Part shown: piece by piece, positions 19,831 through 31,719 of the stretch
How positions within the stretch are numbered: the stretch's first letter is position 1
How the letters are laid out: each line of letters opens with the position of its first letter
Assembly (NCBI GenBank): GCA_030704615.1
Contig: CM060731.1
Location: 22,320,001 to 22,384,000 of the forward strand
Source: Takakia lepidozioides
Lineage: Eukaryota; Streptophyta; Takakiopsida; Takakiales; Takakiaceae
Length of the DNA: 64,000 nt
Direction of reading: 5' to 3'
Notes under the pieces: model-generated
Databases searched by the model: none
What the model saw: the letters and a program-made list of their open reading frames with translations, nothing else
What the model was told of the DNA's origin: nothing
Made by a program: the position numbers and the translations under genes

Positions 19831-20873
19831 TCACAACATGCCACAACGTAAGAGCAATGAGAAGGGGGTGTGGGAGATTACCAAACGGGCTGCTTGGCCT
19901 GCAACTCCTGCCCGGCCCCAACGCGAGGGGTTCGTGACACAAGCATGCGCTTGCTTCATCCCTTCGGCCTTTGCAAGTCCACGAGGGGACTCCCAGTAGG
20001 CAACAAGCTTATCCCAATAGGCGGGTTCAGTGTTCATTGGCCTCACACCAGTCTTCGCCCATTTATCTTTCAGTTTTGCTCTTTCTCCTTCATTATCTTC
20101 CCACATTGCTTGACTATAAAATCACGATTGGCAGGGATAGGTGTGTACTCGTACATTCCATTTATGCCCTCTATTACTGTTGACATGGCACTCTGGGACT
20201 GCTGGTCAATGTCTTGTACGCTTGAGTCAAGGTAACGCAATGCCAGGCCATGCAAATCACGCTGCCAGTGTTCCTTACCTTCGCAGCCAACATTGATGAC
20301 TCCATTTCCATGCACCTCCACCTTGTGGCGCTTTAGCCCTGCAGCCACCCTTCCCTCTCCATCTCCTTCCCATTGTTTCATGGCATGGCGTCGTTCCTTC
20401 CTCAGCTCCGATGACCGTTTCCTGCCCCCATGCTCTGGAGCAGCGCCGTCATATGTTGTGGGGGGTGACTGATGTGTGCCGGAGGGGGGAGGGCCGTATG
20501 GAGATGTGGGAGGCCCCCATTGTGACGTACCAGCATCAGGTAGCCAGCGCCACGACCCCGAAGCAGGGGGGGCTCCCCATGGTGCACTCTGTTGTGGAGA
20601 CCATCCGGAAGGGTGGGTGCCAAGGTTGGTGTTGGTTGGCATTGTATGGTGGCTGTGAGTGCTTTGCTGCAGCTTCACTCCCCTTCCGCTGCCAAAAACA
20701 TCCCACACACAAGGTGCATCAGCTGTAGTCCTACTGAACACAACGTCACCAGAGCACAAACCATCCCACAACCACAACCATAAACAGCAGACCTCAAACC
20801 CACTCCCCTGCAGCGCAAATGCCAAAAAATGAAAAGGAGAGGGACAGAATGTCCTCATAACATGTAAGGCCAT
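19831..20873 (-). pseudogene. Plant transposase-like ORF (Transposase_24-like segment), frameshifted
   Basis: A Pro/Gly/Ser-rich N-terminal half (about 20450-20800) leads to a charged region (RKRSSELRKERRHAMKQWE) and ANRDFIVKQCGKIMKE. Near 20105 the frame shifts. The next frame gives KLKDKWAKTGVRPMNTEPA, YWDKLVAYWESPRGLAKAEG and MKQAHACVTNPSRWGRAG. The W-x-K-L-V-x-Y-W-x-S, K-x-E and terminal Gly pattern resembles the Transposase_24 (PTTA/EnSpm) domain of plant transposon proteins. It may be split by introns rather than broken. Related exon-like pieces lie at about 19610-19740 and 19330-19410 (coiled-coil-like ALERLAALSAEREMGIEAQL). DNA binding or transposition is the inferred role. Confidence 0.55.
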
Positions 20874-20984
20874 TAATTGGTGAAGAAGCAGAATGTGGGC
20901 GGGTTCACATCAGTACCACATGAAACTTACCAGGAAACAGAACATCCATCCGGGTTTTCCACATATCCAGTGGACATCTATTCA

Positions 20985-21510
20985 CACAATCATGTGCTGG
21001 CTGTATGTGCTTGCCCAGCAACGGAGCCCCAAAAGGCCTAAAGACTCTCAATGTTGGTAAACACAGGTGCAGACACAATTCAATTGATAGCTTGGATATC
21101 CGGTGGTTTGTCTGGTGATATCACCCCGGGCAGTGAATCAGACAAATGAATATTGTGTTTGTGGAGCCCACAGAACGGGCAATAGCACTCTCTCATCCCT
21201 CTCAGCTTCTGTTTGTTGTCCAAAGGTATGCTTCCTCACCAAATCCACAATTTCAGTCTGGTGCACACAGTGGGTAGACCCTTCAGATCATCCAGCACAA
21301 TCTAGAAACAGGTTCATGGATGTTTTATGCCTAACTTCTTTGTCATTACACAATTTTGTGGCAGCACACTTGGCTTTGGACACTACAGTCTCTAAGTCAC
21401 ATAGTTCCAGCAAGGTCAAGACTTGACGGTCCACATTCAGATCCTTGAGAGTCTCATCTAGTCTCTTCTGGCAGGACTTGGCCTGTTTGGCTGGGCGGTC
21501 CTATTTCCAA
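20985..21510 (-). mobile_element. LINE 3'-ORF fragment, copy 3
   Basis: The reverse complement of this stretch is closely similar at base level to 47150-47680 in the pyruvate kinase intron. It covers the AKSCQKR, LTLLD, DLEAVVS, GLPT and CPxCG-type zinc-finger parts of the same protein. Frameshifts and deletions make it non-coding. It is nested inside the inverted-repeat element. Confidence 0.75.
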
Positions 21511-21724
21511 GATAGCAAATGCGTACTCCAAGGCAAGTCCAATGACGCGACAAAGCAAGGTTTTCTTGACCTCATAGTTAATCCCTCTGTACGAGAACAA
21601 TTTAGTGAGACTCGGCACTTTGCCCTTCCTGTTTGAACAACTTTATGGATATGTGCATCCCAGTTTTAGTTTGAGGAGAACTCAACGCCCAGAAAACATG
21701 AACACAAGTAGGGGTAGAACTCAC

Positions 21725-22018
21725 CTCATGCGCAGCGGGCTTGTGCCGTTTGCGCACCTTTTGGAGAGACTCTGCAGATGGAGGTGCAATTTCCGCCAAA
21801 CTGTCCTCCACGTCATTGTCGTCGCCCATGCTATACTCGCTTGTGTCAGAATCCGAACTCGAAGACCGCCCACCGTGCCGCCTTCCCTCTCGCACCGAGG
21901 CCATCTTTTGCGGATTCAGTCGAGCCAGGCGGGGGCTCCTTCGTACCGCGGGGCTGGAATGTGCAGAAGTGGGAGGAGGTGATGCTCCCTCGGCGGTCGA
22001 GCGCTTCTTACTAGGCAT
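21725..22018 (-). CDS. Exon-like frame starting MPSKKRSTAEG (unknown transposon protein)
   Basis: An ATG at 22016-22018 opens a 98-codon frame. It is Ser/Pro-rich with AVRRSPRLARL, a nuclear-localisation-like basic stretch common in plant transposon accessory proteins, then an acidic SSSSDSDTSEYSMGDDNDVE tract. It ends at a clear donor, GAG|GTGAGT, at 21725/21724. The next exon may be in the 20.8-20.1 kb ORF, with the LINE fragment lying in the intervening intron. A second in-frame ATG sits six bases upstream (22024). Function unknown. Confidence 0.45.
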
Positions 22019-22954
22019 GGACATAGACCATGACAAAGATGAAGACGAGCGAGGACATAGACCATGACCAAGACAAAGACGAGCGAGGAAGACCAAGACA
22101 TGCAAGGAGGAAAGAAGGACAAGGAGGGGAGTGTGATCACACACCCCCCCGATCTGTAGTGAAGATCCGGCCGTTGTTGATTTCAAATAGGAACACGTGT
22201 CATGCATCCGACACTATGGCTTTTTCGACTTTGAGACGTTTCAAAATAACCACTTACAATCCTCCAGACAACTAGATATAGTGATTCACACAACTGACAT
22301 GGATCCGTTCACTTTATTTCGTTCAAATTAGGCGAAGGAAATACACTGCAATGATGTCGTGTATGGCTCCGCTTTACATGCATTCTTGGAGAAAATGCGC
22401 ATGATGTGTGAGAAGTGAACACAGTGCTCTGCCAAATGATTCAGCAAAAACAAACTCAACTGTAGTGGTTCTCCCATCGCAAAGAAGGGTCCATTCGACA
22501 CCCATCGCACCATGCCAGGTTGAGGTCCTCACACACACACCTGCGCACCGAGAATTTGCGAACCCACATCAGCTGGGAGAACATGGAAATTACCCTGTGG
22601 ATCACATGCAAGCGTGAATGAGAAATGGAAGGAGAATTGCATGGGAGATTTTGGTGTACCTGCGTGACATGCAATTCTGTCTACATACTCCATAAGTCAC
22701 TGTCCCAAGACCCAAGTGGACAAGGGAGGCCAGTGAGAATCTGGACCTAGGGGAGAATGCAGACCATGAGGGTCTGAGGGAACCACAAAATCTACCAGAT
22801 ACGGCCGAACCAGTCTCTTTGGAAGGAGCAGTTACCTTTAATGAGGAAGACATTCCAGGGTTGGTAATTACCGCAAGGCAAATTGCAGATGTGGGCAGTG
22901 AAGGGGAAGATTCTTTGGATACGGATAGTGAGCCCAGCTGAATCTCAGTGTCCA

Positions 22955-23458
22955 TTAAGCTGGCAACTCGTAGACGAGAGCTGTGCTAATGACTCTTACT
23001 GTCCTTAGAACCCATTTTGTACAGTCCTGCAAACGCGCAAGGGCGAGACAGTTAATAGTATCGATAATGTCCCGGAATGTGGTCCGTACTGTCTTGTGAA
23101 CAAACCTATATTTACAGTATGATTTTAGTTCAGAACCAAAGGGCATATCCTTCAGCCTTGACGTCTTTGCGATCTTCTTCTGTGACGCCTTCTTCATAAC
23201 TTGAGAAATGGAAAAGCAGCTACATCTCAAATTATTGCAAGGCCACTCAATGGCACTAAGAATGTTGCGTGGATACTTGGGAATTGATACCAGAAGGGCA
23301 TGCCCGTATGCGCGCTCCATCGTGCCTCCATCCAGCACATTCTGTAAATCTTGAATGACCAAGACCCCGATGTTACACCCTTCTGAGAAGCCACTACGCG
23401 CGCTCACTGTATACGAAGGCCTTGCCGTGTCAGGATTCACATTCCCACGTCCCGCCAT
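22955..23458 (-). CDS. Unclassified ORF inside the inverted-repeat element, about 168 aa
   Basis: The ATG at 23456-23458 starts MAGRGNVNPDTARPSYTVSA, followed by a Cys-containing region with IGVLVIQDLQNVLDGGTMERA, ILSAIEWPCNNLRC and a basic KKASQKKIAKTSRLKD stretch. I recognise no family. Its length and mid-element position suggest an element-encoded protein or exon. The neighbouring minus-strand frames at 23751-23981 and 24032-24265 could be further exons. Confidence 0.4.
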   Translation of the reverse strand: MAGRGNVNPDTARPSYTVSARSGFSEGCNIGVLVIQDLQNVLDGGTMERAYGHALLVSIPKYPRNILSAIEWPCNNLRCSCFSISQVMKKASQKKIAKTSRLKDMPFGSELKSYCKYRFVHKTVRTTFRDIIDTINCLALARLQDCTKWVLRTVRVISTALVYELPA

Positions 23459-24525
23459 GTCCGACGAAGCACTTGCATCCCTGTCTCTGCCAGGTGGAGG
23501 CAACACGTATTAAAATATCTATTCCCCCAAGGCCACATTTGGTTTACCTCTTTTTGTGAAAGTCACATCAGCAAATGTGCTCCCGAATCATGGGTGCAAT
23601 GAATGCGCAGTGGTTCATGGAGTCGTTGAGTCGACTACATATTCACTTTAATGAATAAATATTTTTATTCCATTAATCGAATTAGGAAAGGAAATTTGTA
23701 GTCGCATGTGCAGTAATTACAACCACTTGTAATTTTGGCTTTTTCAAATTTTATGTATTTACGCAATTCGTAAAATAGCCCGGAATTCTGCTACGACTCC
23801 GGAGTCGTTGACCCCACTTCTGTCCGCCGTCTGAAATGCCCCCGTGGGCCCACATTGTCTGTTTCGACTCTCCAGTAGTCCAGTTTACTACCAAGTGGTT
23901 CCCGGAGTGGTCGCGGACATACAGTCGATTCGGAAAAGACACGAATGCTTCTAGTGAGAGATGGGTGCGTACAACATACAACTTATTAGCACCCAGTCTT
24001 CAAGTAATCACTGAATTGCAGTGCCATGGTCCTACCCCGTCTCACAGTGGGTTTTAGGGCCACCACTTTCTGCAACTATTCCATCAGCACAACATCGAAT
24101 AGCTGCACCTTTGCCATGCAAATACTCTCTATAGCACATCCAAAATGTGATTATGAGGAGAAAACATTCTTCCCTTTGTTCAGCTTGTCCGATTTTGGCA
24201 AGACATCCCCCATCTAGCCACAGTCTCTGAAGTTTATGTCCAATCACCACTATACTACACGTCACTGTGCAATATGTACACCTTCCAAACTCACAGCATC
24301 ATGAACAGAGGATCTGCAGTGATGGTCAGTAGCCCTTGTTTCCTCGAATTTGCTTCGTCATATCCACCTGTCCCACAATCGCCTTGAAAATTCTCTGAGA
24401 AAGATTCTGCTTATAACACCTTCAGTTGTTGGTCTCTGATGAGAGGTGAAATGAGTTCTCTTTCAGTTTTGTCGAGGAATTCAATGCAATGCAACTCGTA
24501 GCAGCAATTATGTTAACCAAATACT

Positions 24526-25035
24526 CCTCGTTTCATAAGAGACAATTTACGAGATCCAACAAACAGGAAGGAAAACGGATGCTCAGTAAAAACGACGCCT
24601 TTGTTGTTTGGCGAGAGAGGCAGTGCTCTCGTACGCGAGACACCTAGAAAATACGCGATGTAGAATACATGGTCGACGGATGAAAACTGCCTTATGTAAA
24701 CCCAGGGTTAAAGGGGTCAAGGAATATCCGTCTGGAATATTTCTTGGGTGTCTTCATTTCTCAGGGTAAAGAATCTTTCCCTAGGGCTAGCGAATCTTTC
24801 TCGGGGTTTCTAAGCCCGGACCACTACAACCCCGGGACAGCATGAAAGGACGGGCAGCAGCCGAAATTTGTTCCCAATGAGTTCCCTGTATGGACTGGGG
24901 TGCAGGACGTCCAGTCCCAGGCCCGGACCTGGCTTGGTCCATGGTCTAGACCCCGGGCAGCGCCCCAGGCCAGCCCAAAACTCTCACTTTTATGGCGTCC
25001 CGCAACACGGCCTTTTTGCTATTCCCTACCCCTCC
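24526..25035 (-). repeat. Right long inverted terminal repeat
   Basis: Inverse partner of 18105-18646, diverged by scattered substitutions and small indels. Its outer edge near 25035-25062 becomes C-rich and loses alignment. Flanking sequence on the two sides is unrelated. Confidence 0.85.
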
Positions 25036-25924
25036 ACCCTAAAGCGCCCTCCATCGTCGGGCAAAGGCAAAGGCACCCCCCCAAAACCCACATACCTTAG
25101 GGCTGCCTGCCAAAACGTATAGGCAAACATAGATGCACATAGATGCACATGGAGAAGTCATGGGCAGGGGAAAAAATCATATGAAGGGAAGCTCTGATTG
25201 GCGCAAAAGTTTTTTTGTGCTTACACAAACCTGCCCACTACAGTACAACTGGAGCGATTAACAATTCAACGGTTCAGATCTTTTCACCAAATTTTCTAAT
25301 ACGGTTTTGTGCTTGCCAATTGAAATTGGGAAATTTGACCCCCCAAATTGGCCATACAAAGCAGCCCACATGAGAACATGTCAGAAAAAGCTGAAATTTT
25401 CAGAGCAGATGTCTTACCTGGCAGGGTACAAGATTCTGGTTTGTGTCATGTCAAACAGTTTCACAGCTGATTCGATAAGAAAAGCTGTGTTTTTTACCCC
25501 ATTGTAAATAGGAAATTTGTTTTTGGCCCAACTTTCAACATTATAATCTTGCAATCCGGCGGTTTGATTTAGACCAGACTTTGTTTGGTCATAGCTGGGG
25601 TAAGTAGGAACATATTACAACGGTCAGTTTTACAGGGCCTGAGGAAATCTCAAGATATAAATTATTTAGTGGGGGAGGGTCAAGTTTTTGGGGGTGGACA
25701 CAAAAATTGGGGTTAGTCCTTTAGGGGTTAAAGTCTCTAAGCGCACCCCTTTTTATTTTTTTTCTTAAAGGCATGGGCCTGTTAGTTTCATACAATGGAG
25801 AAAAAAAAAGTGCGGAGGAGGCCATAAGGCAGATTACAGTGAGGGACCAGCCAACGCAAAGCAAGAGAGAAACAGCACAGTAGCCTAGACCCAGAAATAG
25901 CAACCCCATTGTTAATTTCAAAAT
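25036..25924. other. No gene seen
   Basis: Anonymous sequence between the inverted-repeat element and the 3' end of the second cyclophilin. A short exact tandem ATAGATGCACAT lies near 25130-25150. Confidence 0.4.
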
Positions 25925-26875
25925 TTACACCCTGATAAATAGTAAACAATAAGAACCTATAATAACATGTGATGTATATGGAAAATCCCACAAGGGGAAG
26001 AGGCTCTTATTTACGCTAGCTCCGGTTGGCATCCTATATATATATATATATGGAAATAAATAAATAAACTTCAGGATCCGGAAGATATCCGTGATGACAA
26101 TTTGCTTCCGGGGCTTTCCACTCTTGGAGCCAACAGCCTCCATCGCCTTCACAACTGCGAAACTGTCGTGTACTTGTCCAAATACAACATGTTTGTTGTC
26201 AAGCCAGGGGGTTGGAACGGTACACAAGAAGAATTGTGATCCGTTCGTATCAGGGCCTGAGTTGGCCATGGACAGAACTCCGGGGCCCAAATGCTTGCGG
26301 ATGAAGCTCTCATCCGCAAATTTGTTTCCATATATAGATTCCCCAGCACCCGTGTCCCCTCCCTGGCACATAAACTCGGGAATGACCCGGTGGAAAGTTG
26401 TGTTCTTGTAGAGGGTTGTTCTCGACTTGCCCATGCCCATTTCCCCGGTACACAAGGCACGGAAGTTCTCGGCCGTCTTGGGGGTGGTATCTTTGTACAG
26501 CTCCATCACAATTCTGCCTTGGGATTTTCCGCCAATGCTGATGTCCAAAAACACTTGAGGGTTTGCCGGGTTCGGTATCTTGCTGCATATTCCTGACAAA
26601 TTAGACCACACAATACCAACACAAAATCATGGAATGCATATGAAATGTCAAATCTTTCCCAAGAATATGTGTTTGTAATTGCAAGGCCTGAATTATGGTG
26701 AGCGGTCACTCCCAGGTACTTGCCGTTGTTCCGATGCAGCATCCTGCTGTTGTTGCGATATTTCATCGCTATAAAATCTAATTCTACAATTGCCAAGTCC
26801 TATCACTGTGTGGACCTACCGGATAAGAGAAGAAGGGGAACAGACAGATCGCAACCCGTCTTCAACAATCGCCAT
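25925..26875 (-). CDS. Divergent cyclophilin with N- and C-terminal extensions, 237 aa
   Basis: Two exons, 26820-26875 and 25925-26582, join in frame (714 nt). The donor is CCG|GTAGGT and the acceptor is ATGCAG|CAAG. Exon 1 gives [19 protein letters not shown] and the cyclophilin core begins at [13 protein letters not shown]. Catalytic motifs [23 protein letters not shown] and [12 protein letters not shown] are intact, so isomerase activity is plausible. Compared with the 16-kb copy, 5-6 residues after CQGGD are missing. The usual IADCGQL end is replaced by [10 protein letters not shown] and a hydrophobic tail running on to a TAG-distal stop, encoded partly by a TA microsatellite (26031-26051). 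The tail suggests either a lost stop codon or a further exon not found here. No ATG occurs in the long exon before the core, which supports the upstream exon. Confidence 0.7.
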
Positions 26876-29800
26876 AGTACGGTTTGAACAGTTTCAAGTT
26901 GCCGCTACTTGTACCGAATTGGTAGCCTAACATGATGTCTATGCAGCTTCCTACGGTCATATGGACGTCAGAGTCCTACTCCATGTTCGTCTCCAACTCT
27001 ATCTAAATTCCTAAGTGCTTCCCAAATAACTAACAACTTGACCCATTTTGGCAATACTTGTAATGCCAAAACTGCCTGGCTAAAGATAAAAAACGATCTG
27101 AAATTGTACCCATTTATGCATCTATAATGTGCCGTTGGCCCAAGTGTCTAGTGTCATCTAAGTCCAAGTGAGTCTCCATGTCGAGGCCCAAGTGCGATCT
27201 TTAGGGTAGCCTGCGCCGTTGGCCCATGAGTGAAGAATTAGCGACCAAAAGTACTTGAAATTCCAAATGGGCCAATCATTGCTCCAAGAAAGCCCACTTT
27301 GCTATATTTCGCGAATTTCCAACGACCAAAAGTACTTGGAATTCGACATCTCCCACACCGCGGGTCCAAAAATTATGAGACCAAACCAGTGAACCCCTCT
27401 TCATCGAGGGCTTTCCAACAACACCAACGCTAGGGACCCGCGGTTTGGGAGATTTCAACGACGCTACAAAACAAACAAAACTAAACTAAACTAAACAAAC
27501 GTCTCGCTTCATATATTGATAGGCGTGGAGGTGGCTACAAAATGCTGGGGATAAGTGCAAAGGTGACGACTATTATCCACCTAGATCCTACTTGGCTACA
27601 TGTTTGCAGAGCTACTGTACAATATGGCGATTTTTTCACTGCATGTACATATTGGAGGGGCGACATATCTGGAAATGGGGGCGAAAATAGGTGGCTCCGT
27701 AGCCCATGTGTTGCCTGCCCCTCCAGCCTGCCAAACTCTGGCGATCGGACGGCCCTCACAAGTGCAACTGGTGAGATTGCGGAGATTTCTGGTGCGATGG
27801 GGGATCGACCATTGGATTTAGGGCGCAAGGGAACTCATTTCCCAAGCGAAAAGGGCTGGTTCCCATGGTGCTTTCTGGCACGGCCTAGCCAGGAACAGAC
27901 ACTTTCTGGTTTTATTTGTGTTTTAGGCCCCTGTTTTTTACAAACGGGTTTGCAGCCCTTTTCTTTGTGCTTGAGGCTGAATATCGCCTAAAAAGGAGGG
28001 CTGGTCCCGTTATGGACATCCCAACATATCTCATAAAACTTATTTATTTCAACAGCACATCGTTATTTTTTACTATATTTTTTATTTTTATTTATTTTTT
28101 AAAGGGAACGGAGGCCCTGAAAATATATTAGCATAGAGTGGAAAAAATAACCACCCATGAGGGAGGTATTTTATTCAAGTTATAAATTGTATTTTATTTA
28201 CATGTGTCGTTCTTCAGAAAAGGACAAATGCCACATACTCAATATAGAAAGGTGAGAACGGTGCTGCCAAGTGTTGCCATAATTTCGACAAAACTTGTCA
28301 ACATCCAACACCACTCACTCATAAAACAATCAACATATTGCATAGTTTATTTAAGTTTCAGCATCACACACACACATGTTAGGATAGGTGAAGGTTGGCA
28401 AGGGCGGTAGCCAAGCCTTCCCAATCCCTTGTGTATGTACTTTTTGGTCAGCGAACTTTCAAGAGTCACTTTGTAATGAGGGTGTTGGTGCAAAGGCCGG
28501 GATAACACTAATAGTGGACGACAGTGCACATTCTTGCGGTAAGACGTGACTGACCTTAATGAGACTCGAGAGTTGTTGAGATTATCACCTGCATACTCAC
28601 CTTAACTTCGAAGTTGCATTAACAAACTAACTAGTATTACCTCCATGAGGATAGTTCAACAAAAGCGGCAGAACATACTAGAAATTAGTTTCAGGGTATA
28701 TAATTATCACATGGACAATCATAGGAGCCAAGTCTGATCTATGTATCATATCCCCTTTCCTTTTAACATATAGATATATTATATCCCGCAACGAAAGAGG
28801 CAAGGGAAAGATCACTTGCGGTCTACTACATCCATCTTCTAAGTGCATGCTATTTAGGGCCAACTTCCATGCCCTAGTTGTGGCCAAGGTTGGAGGTTGA
28901 TTAGCATGTGCAGGCTCCCGCCTCACGCAAGCATAAGAAGATATACCAAACATTCCAAGAATATTCTTAGAAGATACTTAAGCGAAACAAAAATGTGCTC
29001 ACATAGGTGCGAAACTTTTTGAATGTTTGCTCATGGGATCCAGCACAAGCCACAAAATTGGTATTTAGGGGTTTTCTATCAAGGCCAATTCCTTAAACCA
29101 TGTCTGATGATTAATTGTTGTACTTATTATCATGCGATGTTGTCGCTCTTAGCAGTCCCTAATATGCGAAAGTAATCATTGTGCTTTTCCCACGAAACTG
29201 TTGGATAATGACCTACCGTACCAATCGTGTAAACCTCGTTAGCGAAGTAAACCTCGTTAAGAATGTCATCGAGTTTTCCTTAACATAATCTTGAAAAATC
29301 TAGATTCTTGATTTATTTCGCCAACTAAATCCGTGGTGTATTTTACTGCAAGTACCACTACTCACAATTCGGCCCTTTTCAAGAGGAGGGAATCTTAACC
29401 CTTCAAGGACGAGGCGACCCGTATCGGGTCGGGTCGAAATTTCGATTGGATGATAAATGCGCAGATCATGTCGGATGAAAACGATTCCTGAACGAAAAGT
29501 GTAGCCCATAAATATTTACGGCCCCCTGTGTTGATCGCACCCTAAAAAATCTCATCCCCCGCCCTCAGGATATTTTGGAATCTGGAGGGGTACCCAAAAT
29601 CCTGTGGTTTTGGGCCCGTCAGCAGGTTGACTGGCAGACATGGCAGGCAGGATTGGGGGGTGGGCGTTTGCCGGCAGCGGGTGACAGCGGGGGGCTGCAT
29701 GTCCGCCCGTGCAGACAGGGCGGACCCCGGCACGCGCGAAACGCCAGGCACGTGGCCCAATCAGGTGGCAGGTGGCGGGGGCGGGAGATTCTCACCCGCG

Positions 29801-31433
29801 TATGGTTTAGGTGCGTGGCCCAATCAGGTGGCCGTTGGCAGGTCATGGAGGGAGAGCGCTGAAACGCAGGGTGGAGGGCCCCGTGACTTCCTTGGTTTGT
29901 GATGACGTGGACGGATTTTGTGGCCGGTAATGTCCACCGGCTCCGGCAATTCTTGGCCGGAGCTGGGATTCAAGTAGGGATTCGGTTTTTTGGCAATCTT
30001 TGCCTACAAACAGCTTAGAATGTGGATTTTTTTTTCCAGGGTAACTCGGTAGGTAGGCAAACAACAACATGACGAGAGGAATTTGGATTCCCTCACAAAT
30101 TGCCCCACATTTGGGGGGATGTGTTTTTCATTTTGACCATACAAAGCAACCATCATGCATTTTTGGAATTTGGCTCTGGAATTTTGGGAGGCTTTGCTGT
30201 GGGTGCCATATAATCTGAATCTGGGTAGGCTGTATCAATGAGAAATAAAAAAGGTTGGCAATCTGCTTGGTCAAACCAAATTTTCATGTTGAAAATATAT
30301 CCAACCAAAAAAAAAGCCTAGAATTTTTGTTATAATCTTCCACTTTAGACGGTCAATTCTCCTGAAATTTTTACTTCAGGTGCGTGAAGTAGGTAGGATG
30401 ACGTTGGAACGGTTCATCCCCTCGGATGTTTGTCCAATGGGAGATACACCCTCATCCGTGAGGGTATGTCTGGTTTTAGACGGGGCCCACCAAAAACAGG
30501 CTCGTCCTTGAAGGGTTGAACACCCTTTCATATTAGCCATAGACATACACAAGGGAGACATAGTCCCTGGTCATGAAAATGTAGCTAGATTTCAAACCCA
30601 GAACTATTGGGGTGAAACAAATATCAAACCATCTGTCGAGACCCACCATTTGACAAATGACCATCTTAAAGGGTCAAGGCTACTCCTGGAACCCTCCTCA
30701 CATAAAAGTGACATTCCCTATCGTCGATCGGCAATGCTCCACCGATGTCGGCCCGAATCAGGATAACTTGGCCAAGCCGGCCGGGACATGGAAGTTGGCC
30801 ATTATCCCTAGAACCAATAATAAGTATAGTGAGATTCCCATTCTTAAGTCATGGTTGGTATTCCAATTTGGATTTGTAGTGAGATCATGTGCCATGGTTA
30901 GATTCCACCAAAGTGTGAGTTGGAATCTCCAATCACAGCAGAGCGGATGGAGAGCAAGAGTGTTCCATCTTATATACGAGCTGAAAAGTGTCAAACCCAC
31001 CCTCCACATGGCCAGTGGGTAGGTGGTTGTGGCCAGAGTCATCTTTCTCTCTACGCTCATAGGTGTTGAGTCCTGCAAACAACAAATGGTGGGAGTTTTC
31101 TTTACGGAAGGTCCACTGCAAAATGTTTGCAGCCTATGCCTAGCCTGGCTCTTCCTACATTCAACACTTTGTCTCCCCCACCCAGGACAGAAGAAGAAGA
31201 AGAAAAAAAAAAAAAAAAACTCTGTCCTATCCCATTTCCAACCCTTGAATCTACGGACCAATGTTGTCATGGTACATAGGGTATCACCCCATGGTATCGA
31301 CACTAGAAAAAAAAAACCCGAACCCGAACCCGTTGGTACATGAAGAGTTCTTGGAACCTACCAGCTGGTATCATTTGGACAGAAAAATACTCTACTACTC
31401 GAGCCAATACCACGTTGAGACGAGGTTAATCTG

Positions 31434-31471
<38 letters not shown>

Positions 31472-31660
31472 ACGCGCCGCCTTAAGGAAGCATAAAGTGA
31501 GTTTCTTTTGCAGATGATGTAATTTACATAGAAACATTCAAAACAATTTGCTCTAATCTTACGATCTGATGTTATACAATTTTTTTTCAATAAAATACTT
31601 TAAAAAATTGATTTATACATCTTAAAGTTAGTTTTATAAAATTGAGGGTTTAAATGCCAA
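26876..31660. other. 4.8 kb without a recognisable gene
   Basis: Visible features are a CGTGGCCCAATCAGGTGGC direct repeat (about 29752 and 29815) in a GC-rich patch, homopolymer runs at about 31187-31220, a pure A37 run at 31434-31470 and low-complexity A/T tracts. Conceptual ORFs, including one with a poly-Phe stretch translated from a T run, match no family I recognise. Confidence 0.4.
31434..31470. repeat. Pure poly(A) tract of 37 bases
   Basis: An uninterrupted A run on the plus strand. It may be the 3' tail of a retroposon inserted on the plus strand, but no source transcript is recognisable upstream. Confidence 0.9.
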
Positions 31661-31719
31661 AAACTACATCAAATCACGTTTAGAAGTGAGTCTTAGAGTT
31701 GCATTACAATAAAACTTAC

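Larger units (their letters stand above)
18105..25035 (-). mobile_element. About 7-kb element with long (about 0.5 kb) terminal inverted repeats
   Basis: 18105-18646 and 24526-25035 are inverted copies of each other over most of their length. Shared blocks include TAGGGAATAGCAAAAAGG, GAGAGTTTTGGGCTGGCCTG, GTCTAGACCATGG, GTCGACCATGTATTCTACATC and AACAACAAAGGCGTCGTTTT. The interior holds minus-strand ORFs with transposon character: a Transposase_24-like segment at about 19850-20100, an SPRLA-type N-terminus at 22018, and an unclassified 168-residue frame at 22955-23458. A LINE fragment is nested at about 20985-21510. Long termini suggest a Mutator-like element, but the Transposase_24-like segment is commoner in CACTA-related elements, so the superfamily is undecided. 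No target duplication could be fixed because the outermost termini are degenerate. Confidence 0.72.

Noticed and set aside
26091-26596. Plus-strand ORFs across the second cyclophilin
   Set aside because: Antisense shadows; the minus frame contains the catalytic motifs.
30758-31303. 181-codon minus-strand ORF with a poly-Phe tract
   Set aside because: The Phe run is translated from an A/T homopolymer and the rest shows no domain or compositional support.
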